The notes under the pieces were generated by a model, which worked only from the letters and a program-made list of their open reading frames with translations, had not been told where the DNA came from and did no database searches. A stretch of 64,000 nt of DNA from Pseudothermotoga thermarum DSM 5069 (lineage in GTDB: Bacteria; Thermotogota; Thermotogae; Thermotogales; DSM-5069), in the NCBI RefSeq assembly GCF_000217815.1, contig NC_015707.1, positions 930,001 through 994,000 of the forward strand, written 5' to 3'. Below, in pieces: positions 34,743 to 46,647 of this stretch. Numbering within the stretch: position 1 is the stretch's first letter; each line of letters starts with the position of its first letter. The position numbers were made by a program, and so were the translations under genes.

Positions 34743-36182
34743 ATGAAAGTTGTTGTCATAGGTGCTGGCGTTGTGGGCAGCTTAATAGCAAGGGAATTTT
34801 GCAAATACGACGTTGAAGTTACTTTGATTGAGAAAAATCTCGACGTTGGCTGGGGTGTAACAAAGGCGAACTCAGCCATATTACATGCTGGATATGATGA
34901 TCCCCCTGGAACAACTCGCGCAAGGTTTTGTTCAAAAGGAAATGCGATGTACGATCAGCTTGCCAAAGAGCTCGATATAGAAGTTAAGAGAATAGGCTCG
35001 TATGTTGTGGCATTCGATGAACAAGAATTCAAAGTGCTTGAAAAGCTTTTAAATCAAGGTAAAACAAACAATGTACCAGGATTAGAAATTCATGATCGAA
35101 ATGAGGTTCTCAAAAGGGAACCAAATTTAAATCCCCAGGTGTTAGCTGGTCTATGGGCACCAACTGCAGGTATCACAGAGCCATGGAATGTTGCCGTCGC
35201 AGCAGTTGAAAATGCCATCTCCAATGGTTTGAAATTGATACTTGGAGAAAAAGTTGTTGGCTTTGAATTCCATGGAACACGGATAAAAAAAGTTATAACC
35301 GACAAGAACTCTTACGATGCTGATCTTGTTGTAAACGCGGCTGGTCTATTTGCAGATGAGATTGCAAAACTCGCAGGAGCTGAATATGTGCCGCTTTACC
35401 CACGCCGTGGTGAGTACATATTGATGGACAAAAAACTCGGTAAAATTGTTAATTCAGTTATCTTTCCAACTCCCTCATCAATTTCAAAGGGCATACTGAT
35501 CTTACCAACCGTGGACGGAGGATTACTTCTAGGACCAACTGCTGAAGATTTGCCGGAGGATATGAAACAAAATCTTGGAACTACCTCCTCAGGTTTGCGA
35601 CAAATAAAGGATTTCGTCAAGAAGTTAGTGCCGAATATAGATTATTCATTCGTTGTCAAAACTTTTGCTGGTTTAAGACCTGAAAGTCCCCAAAAAGATT
35701 TCTTCCTAGGTCCAAGTAAAGTCGTTGCAAATTTTATAAATGCCATGGCGATGAGATCTCCCGGATTAACAGCCGCACCAGCAATAGCAAAATACATAGT
35801 CGAAGACGTTACTCAAGGGCAACTTGCGTTTAAGTTGGAGAGGAAGAAAGACTTCAATCCATACAGAAAAGCAATAAAGAAAATGGTCGAGTTGCCGCTA
35901 GAGGAATGGCAACGGATTGTCCAAGAAAATCCGGCGGCTGGAAGGCTAGTGTGTTTTTGCAACGAAGTCACGGAAGCAGAAATCATTGAAGCTATAAGGC
36001 GAGGAGCAAGAACTTTGGATGGGATCAAATTTAGAACAAGAGCAATGTTTGGAAGATGTCAAGGTGGATTTTGTAGCATCAGGATAATGAAAATCCTCCA
36101 ACGTGAACTTGGTGTGGATATGTCACAAATCGTTTTAAAATCTCCTGGCAGTTGGATCGTTGATGGGAGGGTTAGAGAATGA
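34743..36182 (+). CDS. FAD-dependent glycerol-3-phosphate dehydrogenase-like (GlpA type)
   Basis: 479 residues. FAD fold at the start (VVVIGAGVVGSLIAREF), a DAO-type oxidase core, and a carboxy-terminal BFD-like [2Fe-2S] domain (LVCFCNEVTEAEI and FGRCQGGFC, residues about 400-445). It should oxidise glycerol-3-phosphate to dihydroxyacetone phosphate, together with the next two genes as partners. GGAGG precedes the ATG at 34743; a longer reading would translate the leader. It overlaps the next gene by 4 bases. Confidence 0.9.
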   Translation: MKVVVIGAGVVGSLIAREFCKYDVEVTLIEKNLDVGWGVTKANSAILHAGYDDPPGTTRARFCSKGNAMYDQLAKELDIEVKRIGSYVVAFDEQEFKVLEKLLNQGKTNNVPGLEIHDRNEVLKREPNLNPQVLAGLWAPTAGITEPWNVAVAAVENAISNGLKLILGEKVVGFEFHGTRIKKVITDKNSYDADLVVNAAGLFADEIAKLAGAEYVPLYPRRGEYILMDKKLGKIVNSVIFPTPSSISKGILILPTVDGGLLLGPTAEDLPEDMKQNLGTTSSGLRQIKDFVKKLVPNIDYSFVVKTFAGLRPESPQKDFFLGPSKVVANFINAMAMRSPGLTAAPAIAKYIVEDVTQGQLAFKLERKKDFNPYRKAIKKMVELPLEEWQRIVQENPAAGRLVCFCNEVTEAEIIEAIRRGARTLDGIKFRTRAMFGRCQGGFCSIRIMKILQRELGVDMSQIVLKSPGSWIVDGRVRE

Positions 36183-37390
36183 AAACCGATGTTCTTGTTG
36201 TAGGTGCAGGTGCTGCTGGAATGGCTGCTGCTTTAAGTGCGGCAAAATCTGGAATGAAAGTAATGTTGGTCGACAGAGATGAAAGAACTGGCGGGATACT
36301 TAACCAATGTATTCACAACGGTTTTGGTTTACATTATTTCAAGGAAGAGCTTACAGGTCCAGAATACGCCGAAAGATTTGCCAAGCTTCTTGAAGATTAT
36401 GATATAGATGTTCTCGTTGATTGTCATGTTCACAAAATTTTTCCAGATAAACGAGCGATTTTGGTTTCGCCAAAAGGGGTCTTTGAAATTGAAACAAAAG
36501 CATTGATCTATACAGCAGGAGCAAGGGAAAGGCCGTTCGGTTCGCTGATGATTCCAGGTGATAGACCCTCTGGAATTTTCACGGCGGGAGTTGCTCAAAG
36601 GTACATGAACATTGAAAATCGTTTGATAGGTAAGCGCGCCTTAATTCTTGGCTCTGGAGACATAGGCATGATTATGGCAAGACGCCTAACACTTGAGGGA
36701 ATCGAAGTAGTTGGAGTTGTGGAAAGATTACCTTATCCAGGGGGACTTTTGAGAAACGTCATCCAATGCCTTGAAGATTTCAACATCCCGCTTTATCTTT
36801 CAAGTACTGTTGTTGAAGTAAAAGGCAAAGAAAGGCTCGAAGAGGTTGTGGTTGCAAAAGTTGATCAAAACTTCAATCCAATACCGGGTACTGAGACGAT
36901 TTTCAAAGTGGACACACTTGTTTTGTCTGTAGGATTAATACCTCAAGTTGAACTTTTGAATGGTTTAGTCGAATTGGACCCCATATCAAAAGGTGTTGCG
37001 TGTTCAAACCTTGGACAAAGTAGTAATGAATGGATTTTTGCCGCCGGAAATTGCACAGTCATATACGATCTTGTTGATTACGTTACCCTTGAGGGCGAAA
37101 AAGCAGGTAAGTACGCTGCTCGGTACATCAAAGGTGAAAAGTTCGAAAAGTCAATTCCAATCAAAGCTGGGGAAAACGTGGGAATAATCTTTCCGAGTCG
37201 TTATGTCCCTGTTGAAGACTTAGTTCTTTATGTGAGAAGTAAAAGACCACTTGAAAAAGCGATCCTAGCAATTGGAAACTTTGAGAAAGTATTCGAAGAT
37301 CTTGTTCCAAGTGAGATGCTCAGAGTAAGAATACCAAGGAATAAACTTGAAAATTTTGAGCAACTTGAAGTATCGCTAAAGGAGGTTTAG
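36179..37390 (+). CDS. NAD(P)/FAD-dependent oxidoreductase (glp operon)
   Basis: 403 residues with an amino-terminal FAD Rossmann fold (DVLVVGAGAAGMAAALSAAK) and a second nucleotide fold (KRALILGSGDIGMIMARRLT, about residue 155). The ILNQCIHNGFGLHYF segment lies where disulfide-reductase-like enzymes have redox residues. In Thermotogae and clostridia it forms a conserved trio with the GlpA-like and DUF1667 proteins, and probably passes electrons between glycerol-3-phosphate dehydrogenase and NAD(P). Confidence 0.9.
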   Translation: MKTDVLVVGAGAAGMAAALSAAKSGMKVMLVDRDERTGGILNQCIHNGFGLHYFKEELTGPEYAERFAKLLEDYDIDVLVDCHVHKIFPDKRAILVSPKGVFEIETKALIYTAGARERPFGSLMIPGDRPSGIFTAGVAQRYMNIENRLIGKRALILGSGDIGMIMARRLTLEGIEVVGVVERLPYPGGLLRNVIQCLEDFNIPLYLSSTVVEVKGKERLEEVVVAKVDQNFNPIPGTETIFKVDTLVLSVGLIPQVELLNGLVELDPISKGVACSNLGQSSNEWIFAAGNCTVIYDLVDYVTLEGEKAGKYAARYIKGEKFEKSIPIKAGENVGIIFPSRYVPVEDLVLYVRSKRPLEKAILAIGNFEKVFEDLVPSEMLRVRIPRNKLENFEQLEVSLKEV

Positions 37391-37394
37391 AAAG

Positions 37395-37742
37395 ATGAAT
37401 AGAATTGTTTGTGTTCAATGTCCAGTTGGTTGCAAAATAAAGTTTGAACTTGTCGATGGTAAGTTAACAAAAATAGAGGGTAACAAATGTCCCAGAGGAC
37501 TGGATTACTTGAAAGATGAACTTGCGGATCCCAAGAGAATCATTCCAACGAGCGTAAGAGTTATCGATGGAGAATATGAACTTGTTTCGGTAAAAACATC
37601 CAAACCTATTTCAAAAAAATATATTCCACAACTTATGGAAATTTTAAAGAAGATAAAAATAAACGCCCCCGTGAAGGTCGGGGATGTTGTGTTGAAGAAT
37701 TTCATGAACACTAACGTTGATATAATCGCAACCAGAAGCGTT

Positions 37743-37766
<24 letters not shown>
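37395..37766 (+). CDS. DUF1667 protein, third component of the glp trio
   Basis: 123 residues. Cysteines CVQCPVGCKI near the start and KCPRGLDY (about residue 33) form a likely metal or iron-sulfur site resembling the amino end of molybdopterin oxidoreductases. The rest is the DUF1667 fold. AGGAGG region before the ATG. The 3' end overlaps the convergent glpP gene by 24 bases. Confidence 0.9.
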
Positions 37767-39805
<2,039 letters not shown>

Positions 39806-39812
39806 TCACCTC

Positions 39813-41597
39813 TTATGCAGCAAATTGGATGGCTTGGCCAGCAACAATGTACCAAGTCACAAACAGTGCATTTGTAAAGGCTCCAACGTATATACTACCA
39901 GTTCTTCGATAGAAGAAAGCAGATATTGCTCCTGCTACAGCTGTTAGGAAGACAAATTGGTATGCAACAATACCAAGAAGAGATTCCGTTGGGAAGAACA
40001 AAGTCTGAGTTGTGTACAGTTTTCCCACCTGCAGGGCAACCAATATTGCAATACCTAAACAATTTGCGGCTGCTGAGCTAACCATCCAAAGAGCAGTTGT
40101 AGATACTTCGGATCTTAAGATCTTTGCTTTCAACTGTCCATTTAGCACCAACGCATTTACAAATGTAAACAACGCAAATGGTGGCAAGAATTTTATAAAG
40201 ATCCAGAACCTTGCAAAATCCATCGGCTTAAGTGCAATAACCCACCATCTGAAATCCACTTTGAGTGCCCATTGAACGATCGACAAAACTATGTGTGTAG
40301 CAAAAACTGTGCAAACGGCAAGTGCAAAGGCTTTCCACAATTGCTTAAGGCTGAAAGACTTTTTCTCAGTGCTTGTTGAAAGACCATAACTGATCATGTT
40401 TGCTCCCATTCTACGATGGTAGGCAAAGTGCCAAACTATGAACAAGCCAACGGCAATCAAAGCGTTGAGCGTTGCCCACTTAGCGAATCCAACTGTTAGA
40501 CTTTGGGGCCAGAATGCACTTGCTTTGACGTTCTTTTGGAATCTAAAGAATATCAAAGCTGGTATTCCAGTAACCAGCGCAAATCCTATCCACCAAACAA
40601 TTGTTGCAATAGCTTTGTTCTTGGGCTCTAAAACAAATGCTTTTCCGTGAAGAGATTTAAAGTAATTTGTATCAAGCAAAGCTGCACCATAACTTATAAG
40701 AAACATAATACCACCAATCAAACCGAGTAATGTTCCAAATTCTTTCCATGGCCATATTTGGTTTTTGGGATCAATGAACTTAGGTGGTTTTATAGAATCT
40801 TGCAGAAATTCTATCGCATATCCTATGGCCTCCGTTGACAAATGGTCTCCGGGATGTGTGCAGTTTGGAATGTACAACTTTCTTGCTGTCTCGTTCTCAA
40901 AGGAGCCATAAAGTTTACCAGGTACCACATCCTCTGTCGTTCCAAATGCAGTCTTCAACTTTGCAGTTTTGACTATGTCAGATGGTATATCCACGCCCCA
41001 CATCAGTTTGCTAAACTCATCATATTTGCTGAAAATCACAGCAAAGTTAAACCCAGAATCAATAGTTACTTTTGGTGCGCCAAATGTTTCAGACGATGAA
41101 CCCATAAGAATAACTGTCTTTACCAAATCTGGGTGTCTGCCTGCAGCCGTTAATACCGACCAACCACCCATTGAGTGGCCTTCCACTGCTATGTTTTGCT
41201 TATCCACAAATGGTAGACTTGCTAAATACAAAAGGCCATCTTCTGCGCCACGGGTGGGGTTGGCTATTCCACCCTTGATTTGTTCTGAATAACCATGTCC
41301 AGCCATATCCATCGCAAGAACTACATATCCACGGCGTGCAAATTCAATGTTGAATCCACTTTGAGTCTCTCGAGAATTAATATAACCGTGCATTGTCAAA
41401 ACAGCTGGAGCAGGTTTTTCAGCAGATACACCCTTGGGCAAGAACAAATACGCCGACAGAACCTTACCATCTGAACTGATGAACCTAACCTCTTTGACCT
41501 GTACTTTTCCAAAATCTGTTTGGACTAAGAAAGCGATCAATGAACCAATGAAAACAACTACCACAGAGAAGAGAACCCACGCTACTGACTTTTTCAC
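39813..41597 (-). CDS. Membrane-anchored alpha/beta hydrolase, first gene of the glpK operon
   Basis: About 594 residues. One amino-terminal membrane segment (WVLFSVVVVFIGSLIAFLV), then an alpha/beta-hydrolase domain (residues about 40-270): MHGYINSRE, nucleophile VEGHSMGGWS and a CTHPGDHLS histidine. The carboxy half (about 290-594) has 8-9 membrane segments. The hydrolase domain is probably outside the membrane. A longer reading exists from 41693, but it would translate the leader; GTG at 41597 has GGGGGG-type pairing. Position before glpK suggests it releases glycerol from a lipid or ester. That is an inference. Confidence 0.8.
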   Translation of the reverse strand: MKKSVAWVLFSVVVVFIGSLIAFLVQTDFGKVQVKEVRFISSDGKVLSAYLFLPKGVSAEKPAPAVLTMHGYINSRETQSGFNIEFARRGYVVLAMDMAGHGYSEQIKGGIANPTRGAEDGLLYLASLPFVDKQNIAVEGHSMGGWSVLTAAGRHPDLVKTVILMGSSSETFGAPKVTIDSGFNFAVIFSKYDEFSKLMWGVDIPSDIVKTAKLKTAFGTTEDVVPGKLYGSFENETARKLYIPNCTHPGDHLSTEAIGYAIEFLQDSIKPPKFIDPKNQIWPWKEFGTLLGLIGGIMFLISYGAALLDTNYFKSLHGKAFVLEPKNKAIATIVWWIGFALVTGIPALIFFRFQKNVKASAFWPQSLTVGFAKWATLNALIAVGLFIVWHFAYHRRMGANMISYGLSTSTEKKSFSLKQLWKAFALAVCTVFATHIVLSIVQWALKVDFRWWVIALKPMDFARFWIFIKFLPPFALFTFVNALVLNGQLKAKILRSEVSTTALWMVSSAAANCLGIAILVALQVGKLYTTQTLFFPTESLLGIVAYQFVFLTAVAGAISAFFYRRTGSIYVGAFTNALFVTWYIVAGQAIQFAA

Positions 41598-41624
41598 ACT
41601 AAACACCCCCCACTGATATTTTTC

Positions 41625-41679
41625 AAAAATAAAAGCCATACCTAATTTTAGGTATGGCTTTCTCCAATTCTCCGCCATA
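41625..41679 (-). promoter_or_regulatory. GlpP-type antiterminator/terminator leader, copy 2
   Basis: On the minus strand, the terminator is AGCCATACCT with AGGTATGGCT (41634-41659) plus T-rich tail. The antiterminator pairs TATGGC (41674-41679) with GCCATA (41653-41658) and encloses GGAGAATTGGAGAAA. Compared with copy 1, the shared block is 17 of 18 identical, and both arms of the antiterminator change together (TGTGG/CCACA to TATGGC/GCCATA). Confidence 0.87.
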
Positions 41680-41706
41680 CAAATGAACTTCACTTTTGCT
41701 AGTTAA

Positions 41707-41734
41707 ATTTTATCACATTTTATGCCTCTGTCAA
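41707..41734 (-). promoter_or_regulatory. Promoter of the hydrolase-glpK-glpP operon
   Basis: Minus strand TTGACA (41729-41734), 16-base spacer, TAAAAT (41707-41712). The start would be about 41700, some 20 bases before the antiterminator. Confidence 0.85.
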
Positions 41735-41942
41735 ACGATATTACAAGCTAGTTAAGTACTTTATTTGATTAAAGTGGCATTAACCCACGTTTGGGTTTAT
41801 AAATTCTTATTTAGTTGAATGTTACTCGTTCGTAACTTTGTTATGCACCAAAGTCATGATATCTTCATGATAAAATTTTTTTAGAAACATAGCTCATAAA
41901 AGTTAATATATAAAAAACTCTTTTGAAAAGGAGTGCTTGAAT
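41735..41942. other. Divergent intergenic region
   Basis: AT-rich, with short inverted repeats (AACCCACGTTTGGGTT near 41780; GTTAC-TCGTTC-GTAAC at 41821-41836) and a TAAAAT at 41871-41876 that may be a -10 for the rightward locus. Nothing else was identified. Confidence 0.4.
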
Positions 41943-42909
41943 TTGTTAAGCAAAAGAGTTTTCGTAGCTGCTTTGTCTTTCTCAAAATACAGCAAAGAGC
42001 CCAAAGGAATATCTTGAAAAAAATGGCATTGAGTTGATTTGGAATCCAGTTGGCAGACCTTTGAAGGAAGAAGAATTAATTGCTGAACTTTCCAAGGTTC
42101 TTCCAGTTCATGGCATAATAGTAGGAGTTGATCCAATAACGAGAAAAGTTATAGAATCATTACCAGATCTCAAAATTATTGCAAAACACGGCGTTGGTGT
42201 TGACAACATAGATTTAGTTGCAGTAAAGGAGCGTGGGGTGATCGTTACCAACGCTCCTGGGTCCAACAGCGAATCTGTAGCTGATTTGACTTGGGCACTT
42301 ATACTGGCAGCCGCAAGACAAATTCCCAAAGCAGACCGGGTGACAAGACAAGGAAGATGGGATAGACTTGTAGGATACGAGATTTATGGAAAAACAATTG
42401 GAATAATTGGAACAGGTCAAATTGGTTTGGCTGTAGCAAGAAGAGCGAGAGGTTTTAACATGAAAATACTTGCCTATGATAAATTTCCAAACGAAAAGGC
42501 GGCCAAGGAAATTGGAATAACATATGTTTCATTGGAACAACTTCTTAAAGAAGCAGATATTATAACAGTTCATGTTCCTTTGACTGATGAAACAAGAGGA
42601 TTAATTGGGAGGAATGAATTCGAATTTATGAAAAGGACAGCCATTTTTATAAATACTTCCCGTGGAGAAATAGTAGATGAAGAAGCGCTTTATGAAGCGC
42701 TTAAGAGTAATCGAATTTGGGCTGCAGGGCTCGATGTTTATTCCAAGGAACCACCTATTGGTAATCCTTTGTTAGAACTTGAAAATGTTGTTTTGACACC
42801 GCATCTTGGCGCTTACACTGTTGAGGCAAATTTAAAAATGGGTATGGCAGCTGCAAAGAGCATTGTTCAGACTTTCAAAGGTGAGGACCCTGAAAACAGG
42901 GTTGTTTAA
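41943..42909 (+). pseudogene. D-2-hydroxyacid dehydrogenase, frameshifted near the start
   Basis: From TTG at 41943 (AAGGAG 9 bases upstream) the frame gives LSKRVFVAALSFSKYSKEPK, then meets TGA. From about 42004 the next frame continues KEYLEKNGIELIWNP and the rest of a normal dehydrogenase: TIGIIGTGQIGLAVARRARG, NTSRGEIVDEEAL, LDVYSKEPP and LTPHLGAYT. One extra base near CCAAAGGAAT explains the break. The catalytic domain is complete; translation from an internal start (42034) would lack only about 30 residues, so activity may persist. Likely role: reduction or oxidation of a sugar-acid product. Confidence 0.8.
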
Positions 42910-42943
42910 GTTTTACAATATCTTATTAAGGAGGTGTGGAGCG

Positions 42944-43951
42944 ATGAAAGTTCGCGGGTTTGTAGTTCTTGGGTTAATTTTGTTGATCACCTCAATTCTT
43001 CTTGGAGCGCCAAGATACGTGCTCAAGTTCAACCATGTTTTGTCGCCGACATCGCCTTATCATGAAGGGTTTTTGAAGTGGGCAAAAGCTGTTGAGGAGA
43101 GAACAAACGGGGACTTGAAGATTGAAGTTTATCACAGTGCTCAGCTTGGTGTGGAGGAGGACATTCTTGAGCAAATTCGTGCTGGTGCCAACATTGGTCA
43201 GAACACCGACTCTGCGCGAATGGGGATGTATGTCAGAGAAATTGCAGTCATGAACGCTGCTTACTTCATTGATTTCATGGGTGCAAAAACCCCAGAAGAA
43301 GTTATGGAAGTCTTGCAGAAGATCAAGAATTCCCCAACGATGCAAAAATGGTTAACTGAACTTGAACAAAAGTATGGTTTCAAAGTACTTTCTTTCATGT
43401 GGGTTCAAGGTTACAGACACTTCTTCACCAACAAACCAATTAGAAGACCTGAAGATTTGAAAGGCTTGAGAGTGAGAACCCCACCAGCGCCGGTTTGGCA
43501 GGAATCTATAAGAGCTCTTGGAGCACAACCAGTGGCTATGGCGTTTGGAGAGATTTACACTGGTATTCAAACGAAAGCCGTTGACGGTGCTGAACTAGTT
43601 TACGAAAACATATATAGTGGAAAACTTTACGAAGTGCTCAAATATGGTTCGGAAACTGGTCACATTCTCTTGATAAACTTCGAAGTTGTCAGCGCAAAAT
43701 GGTTCAACAGTCTGCCGCCCGAATATCAAAAGATACTCGTGGAAGAATGCGACAAAGCTGGAATTGAGACCTCTTTGAAAATCATGAAAGAACTTGATGC
43801 TTATTACAAGCAACAGGTAATTTCAAAGGGAATGCAAATAATCACAGATGTTGATAAACAAGCTTTCATGCAAGCCGCCGAACAGTGTTACAAAGTACTT
43901 GGCCTTTTGGATGCTAGAAATCAACTGATGAAGGAAGTCAAAGGGCAATAA
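42944..43951 (+). CDS. dctP: TRAP transporter solute-binding protein (DctP)
   Basis: 335 residues. Signal peptide (VRGFVVLGLILLITSILLGA), then the DctP fold: HVLSPTSPYHEGFLKWAKAV, FTNKPIRRPEDLKGLRVRTP (the carboxylate-binding arginine region) and GAQPVAMAFGEIYTGIQTKA. TRAP receptors bind sugar acids or other carboxylates. ATG at 42944 has AAGGAGGTG upstream. It is intact, although the two membrane genes behind it are frameshifted. Confidence 0.93.
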   Translation: MKVRGFVVLGLILLITSILLGAPRYVLKFNHVLSPTSPYHEGFLKWAKAVEERTNGDLKIEVYHSAQLGVEEDILEQIRAGANIGQNTDSARMGMYVREIAVMNAAYFIDFMGAKTPEEVMEVLQKIKNSPTMQKWLTELEQKYGFKVLSFMWVQGYRHFFTNKPIRRPEDLKGLRVRTPPAPVWQESIRALGAQPVAMAFGEIYTGIQTKAVDGAELVYENIYSGKLYEVLKYGSETGHILLINFEVVSAKWFNSLPPEYQKILVEECDKAGIETSLKIMKELDAYYKQQVISKGMQIITDVDKQAFMQAAEQCYKVLGLLDARNQLMKEVKGQ

Positions 43952-43980
43952 ATATGAAAATACCGTACTAATTATCTTTC

Positions 43981-44014
43981 GGGGCCCGATCAAATAGGTC
44001 GGGTCCCTTTAAAT
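43981..44014 (+). terminator. Intercistronic hairpin between dctP and dctQ
   Basis: GGGCCCGA pairs with TCGGGTCCC, with one mismatch, followed by TTTAAA. It is a weak terminator or mRNA stabiliser after the receptor gene. Confidence 0.6.
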
Positions 44015-44031
44015 TCAAAAGGGGTGAGTCA

Positions 44032-44518
44032 ATGAAAAGAAAGGATTATCTCTTATTGTTTGAGAAATATGCTGCAAAAATCTTAATTCTTTCAATGGTC
44101 ATTTTGGTTTTCGCATCAGGTGTTGCAAGATTTCTGAAATATCCTATAAATTGGGCGGTTGATATGAGTACTTTTATGTTTGCTTGGGCATGTTTTTTCG
44201 CCTTTGATGTGGCTTGGAGAGAATAAGATGATGTCTGTTGATCTTTTTGTTAAACGCTTGCCAAAAAAAGCGCAAAAAGTTATAAAAGCAATAAACTATC
44301 TCATAATCTCAGCTTTCTTGGTTTATCTAATAATCTGGGGATCTCAGCTCACATATGCCTCTAGGTTTAGAAGATTTCTTGGAATGCCAGCTGTAAGCTA
44401 TGCATGGGTGAATTTGAGTGTTCCAATTGGTGCGGCTTTGCTTTTAAGAACAACTATTACCAAAATGATTGCCGAATTGAAAAATACTGAAGACAAGGGA
44501 GCTGAAAAGTCATGTTGA
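44032..44518 (+). pseudogene. dctQ: TRAP transporter small membrane subunit (DctQ), frameshifted
   Basis: The first frame gives two membrane segments and ends FAFDVAWRE-stop (44224-44226). The next frame resumes NKMMSVDLFVKRLPKKAQKV with the other two segments. Joined, the protein is about 161 residues, normal for DctQ, and RENKMMSVDLF matches the conserved RE-x5-VDL site. Loss of one GA from a GAGAGA tract (AGAGAATAAG) would explain it. GGGGTGA precedes the ATG. Confidence 0.8.
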
Positions 44519-45802
44519 TTGTTCTTATAGCATTTGCCGCTTTTTTATTGATGGGAATGCCTGTTGCGTTTTCGATAGGAATATCGGGTTTTTTGTGGTT
44601 TTTGCAGCATCCAAATCTTCCTATTACCATACCAATTCAAAGGGCTCTTTCTCAAACCCAAAATTTTACTCTCTTGGCCATTCCTATGTTTATTCTTGCA
44701 GGAAATGTGATGAACTACGCTGGTGTTACGAAAAGACTTCTTGATTTTGCTTCATCTTTGACTGGTCACATGAGAGGAGGACTTGGTCAAGTTTCGGCAG
44801 TCCTTTCAACTTTAATGGGAGGAGTTTCTGGTTCAAGTATTGCTGACGCAGCTATGGAAACAAGAATGCTCGGGCCAGAAATGCTCAAAAGGGGATATCC
44901 AAAAGGTTTTGCCGTAGCTGTTAATGTTTGGACATCGCTTATCACGCCAATAATACCTCCAGGAATTGCATATATACTCTATGGCACCATAGGTGGAGTT
45001 TCCATAGGTAGATTGTTTGCAGCTGGTATTTTACCTGGGTTGCTTTTGATGGTTTCGTATATGATTGCTATTTCAATATCCGCAAGACGATTAGGATTGA
45101 AACCCGAAAGGCCAAAGAGAGCTTCGTTTTCGGAAGTTAGCTCAGCTTTCATAAAAAGCGTGTGGTCACTTGTCTTCCCTGTTCTTTTGATTTTTGGACT
45201 TAGGATGGGGATGGGGATATTTACTCCTTCGGAAGTAGGATCATTTGCGGTACTTTATGGTTTGCTAGTGGGCTTTTTGATCCACAGAGAGCTTGATTTG
45301 AAAACCTTTTTAACAAAGACAATGAGTGATACCATTGGTGATATTGGGAGTGTGATGGCGATAATAGCACTTTCAGCAATTTTTGACTACGGAATGGTTT
45401 GGGAAAGGATACCTGAAAAGCTTGCAAATATTCATGCTTGGTATAAGCTCAAATCCCACGATCTTAATGCTTATAATCGTAATGTTCTTAATCTTTGCGG
45501 GCTTGTTTATTGATGCCACGGCACTAATCCTTATGACGACTTCTGTTTTCCTTCCAGTAGCCCGTCGAATAGGCATCGATCCAGTTCACTTTGGGCTTGT
45601 TTTCATTCTTGCTGCCGCCATGGGCAATCAAACACCACCCGTTGGTGCATCGATGTACGCCGGTTGTTCGATTCTGGGAGCAAGTGTTGAGGAGTACACA
45701 AAGGCTTCTGGTCCTTTCTTTGTGGCAGCAATACTTGTTATTCTTGCTGTAATTTTCTTCCCGCAGATTTCCTTGATCATACCAAATCTACTCTTTAAAT
45801 AA
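44512..45802 (+). pseudogene. dctM: TRAP transporter large membrane subunit (DctM), frameshifted
   Basis: The first frame covers about 310 residues (FLLMGMPVAFSIGISGFLWF, MGGVSGSSIADAAMETRML) and ends in non-homologous residues after ERIPEKLAN. The next frame resumes FMLGISSNPTILMLIIVMFL and runs to the normal end (TPPVGASMYAGCSILGAS). One extra base near GCAAATATTC (about 45424) accounts for it. The joined length, about 430 residues, is standard. It overlaps dctQ by 7 bases. Confidence 0.82.
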
Positions 45803-45820
45803 TAAAGGAGGTTATAGAAT

Positions 45821-46582
45821 ATGAATTTCACAGGAAAAGTAGTTTTGATAACAGGTGCTGGAAGTGGTATAGGAAGAAAAGCAGCGATTATGTTTGCAGA
45901 AAGAGGTGCGAAAGTTGCAGTTAATGACATATCAGAAGAAAGAGGGAATGAAACTGTTGAAATGATAAAACAAAATGGAGGAAATGCTGTTTTCATCTTT
46001 GGAGATGTATCAAATTCGGCTGACGCAAAAAGAATAGTAGAAGAAACTGTGAGACATTTTGGACGTCTAGATATCCTTGTCAACAACGCAGGAATTGTTC
46101 CAGCTGGAAAAGTTGAGGATGTAACTGACGAAATTTTTGAGAAAACTATGGCAATAAACGTGAAAGGTCCTATTATGCTTTCTAAGTATGCAGTTCAGGA
46201 GATGAAAAAGCAAGGCGGTGGAGTAATCGTAAATGTATCATCAGTTGCAGCGCTTAAAGGCATTGCTGATAGATGTGTTTATAGCGTTTCAAAAGCGGCC
46301 TTGCTTGGTTTAACAAAATCAATGGCACTTGACTACGTCAAGTACAACATCAGAGTGAACGCAGTTTGCCCAGGAACAACTTATTCTCAAGGTCTTGCTG
46401 AAAGAATTAAAGCTTCACCTGATCCGGAAGCCACTTTGAGAGAAATGATAGCTCGCCAACCTGTCGGACGGTTGGCAAAAGAAGAAGAAATAGCTTTTGC
46501 AATCCTTTTTGCTGCATGCGACGAAGCTGCTTTCATGACAGGCAGTTATATTGTGATTGATGGTGGTGCAACAACTGCTTAA
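45821..46582 (+). CDS. Short-chain dehydrogenase/reductase
   Basis: 253 residues, classical SDR: TGAGSGIGRKAA (cofactor loop), NNAGIV, catalytic Ser in VSSVAAL and YSVSK (Tyr, Lys). GDVSNSAD after the second strand and NDISEERG at the acidic position suggest NAD preference. Its place between the TRAP genes and a sugar kinase suggests oxidation or reduction of an imported sugar acid. AGGAGG precedes the ATG. Confidence 0.92.
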   Translation: MNFTGKVVLITGAGSGIGRKAAIMFAERGAKVAVNDISEERGNETVEMIKQNGGNAVFIFGDVSNSADAKRIVEETVRHFGRLDILVNNAGIVPAGKVEDVTDEIFEKTMAINVKGPIMLSKYAVQEMKKQGGGVIVNVSSVAALKGIADRCVYSVSKAALLGLTKSMALDYVKYNIRVNAVCPGTTYSQGLAERIKASPDPEATLREMIARQPVGRLAKEEEIAFAILFAACDEAAFMTGSYIVIDGGATTA

Positions 46583-46647
46583 TTTGAAGCATGTTTTGAA
46601 AGGTTATAAAAATCTAGTAGATTTAGGTTGTCGTAGAGGTGAATGAG

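Noticed and set aside
41598-41693. Extension of the alpha/beta hydrolase to 41693
   Set aside because: These codons lie in the antiterminator/terminator leader, and GTG at 41597 has the proper ribosome site and starts the membrane segment.
41990-42040. Programmed +1 recoding (RF2-like TCT TGA) in the dehydrogenase gene
   Set aside because: The homologous reading KEYLEKNG needs the shift before the stop, at CCAAAGG, and no internal ribosome-like stimulator is properly spaced; a mutation or read error is simpler.
42863-42943. Upstream extension of dctP
   Set aside because: Overlaps the dehydrogenase gene; AAGGAGGTG and the signal peptide fix the start at 42944.
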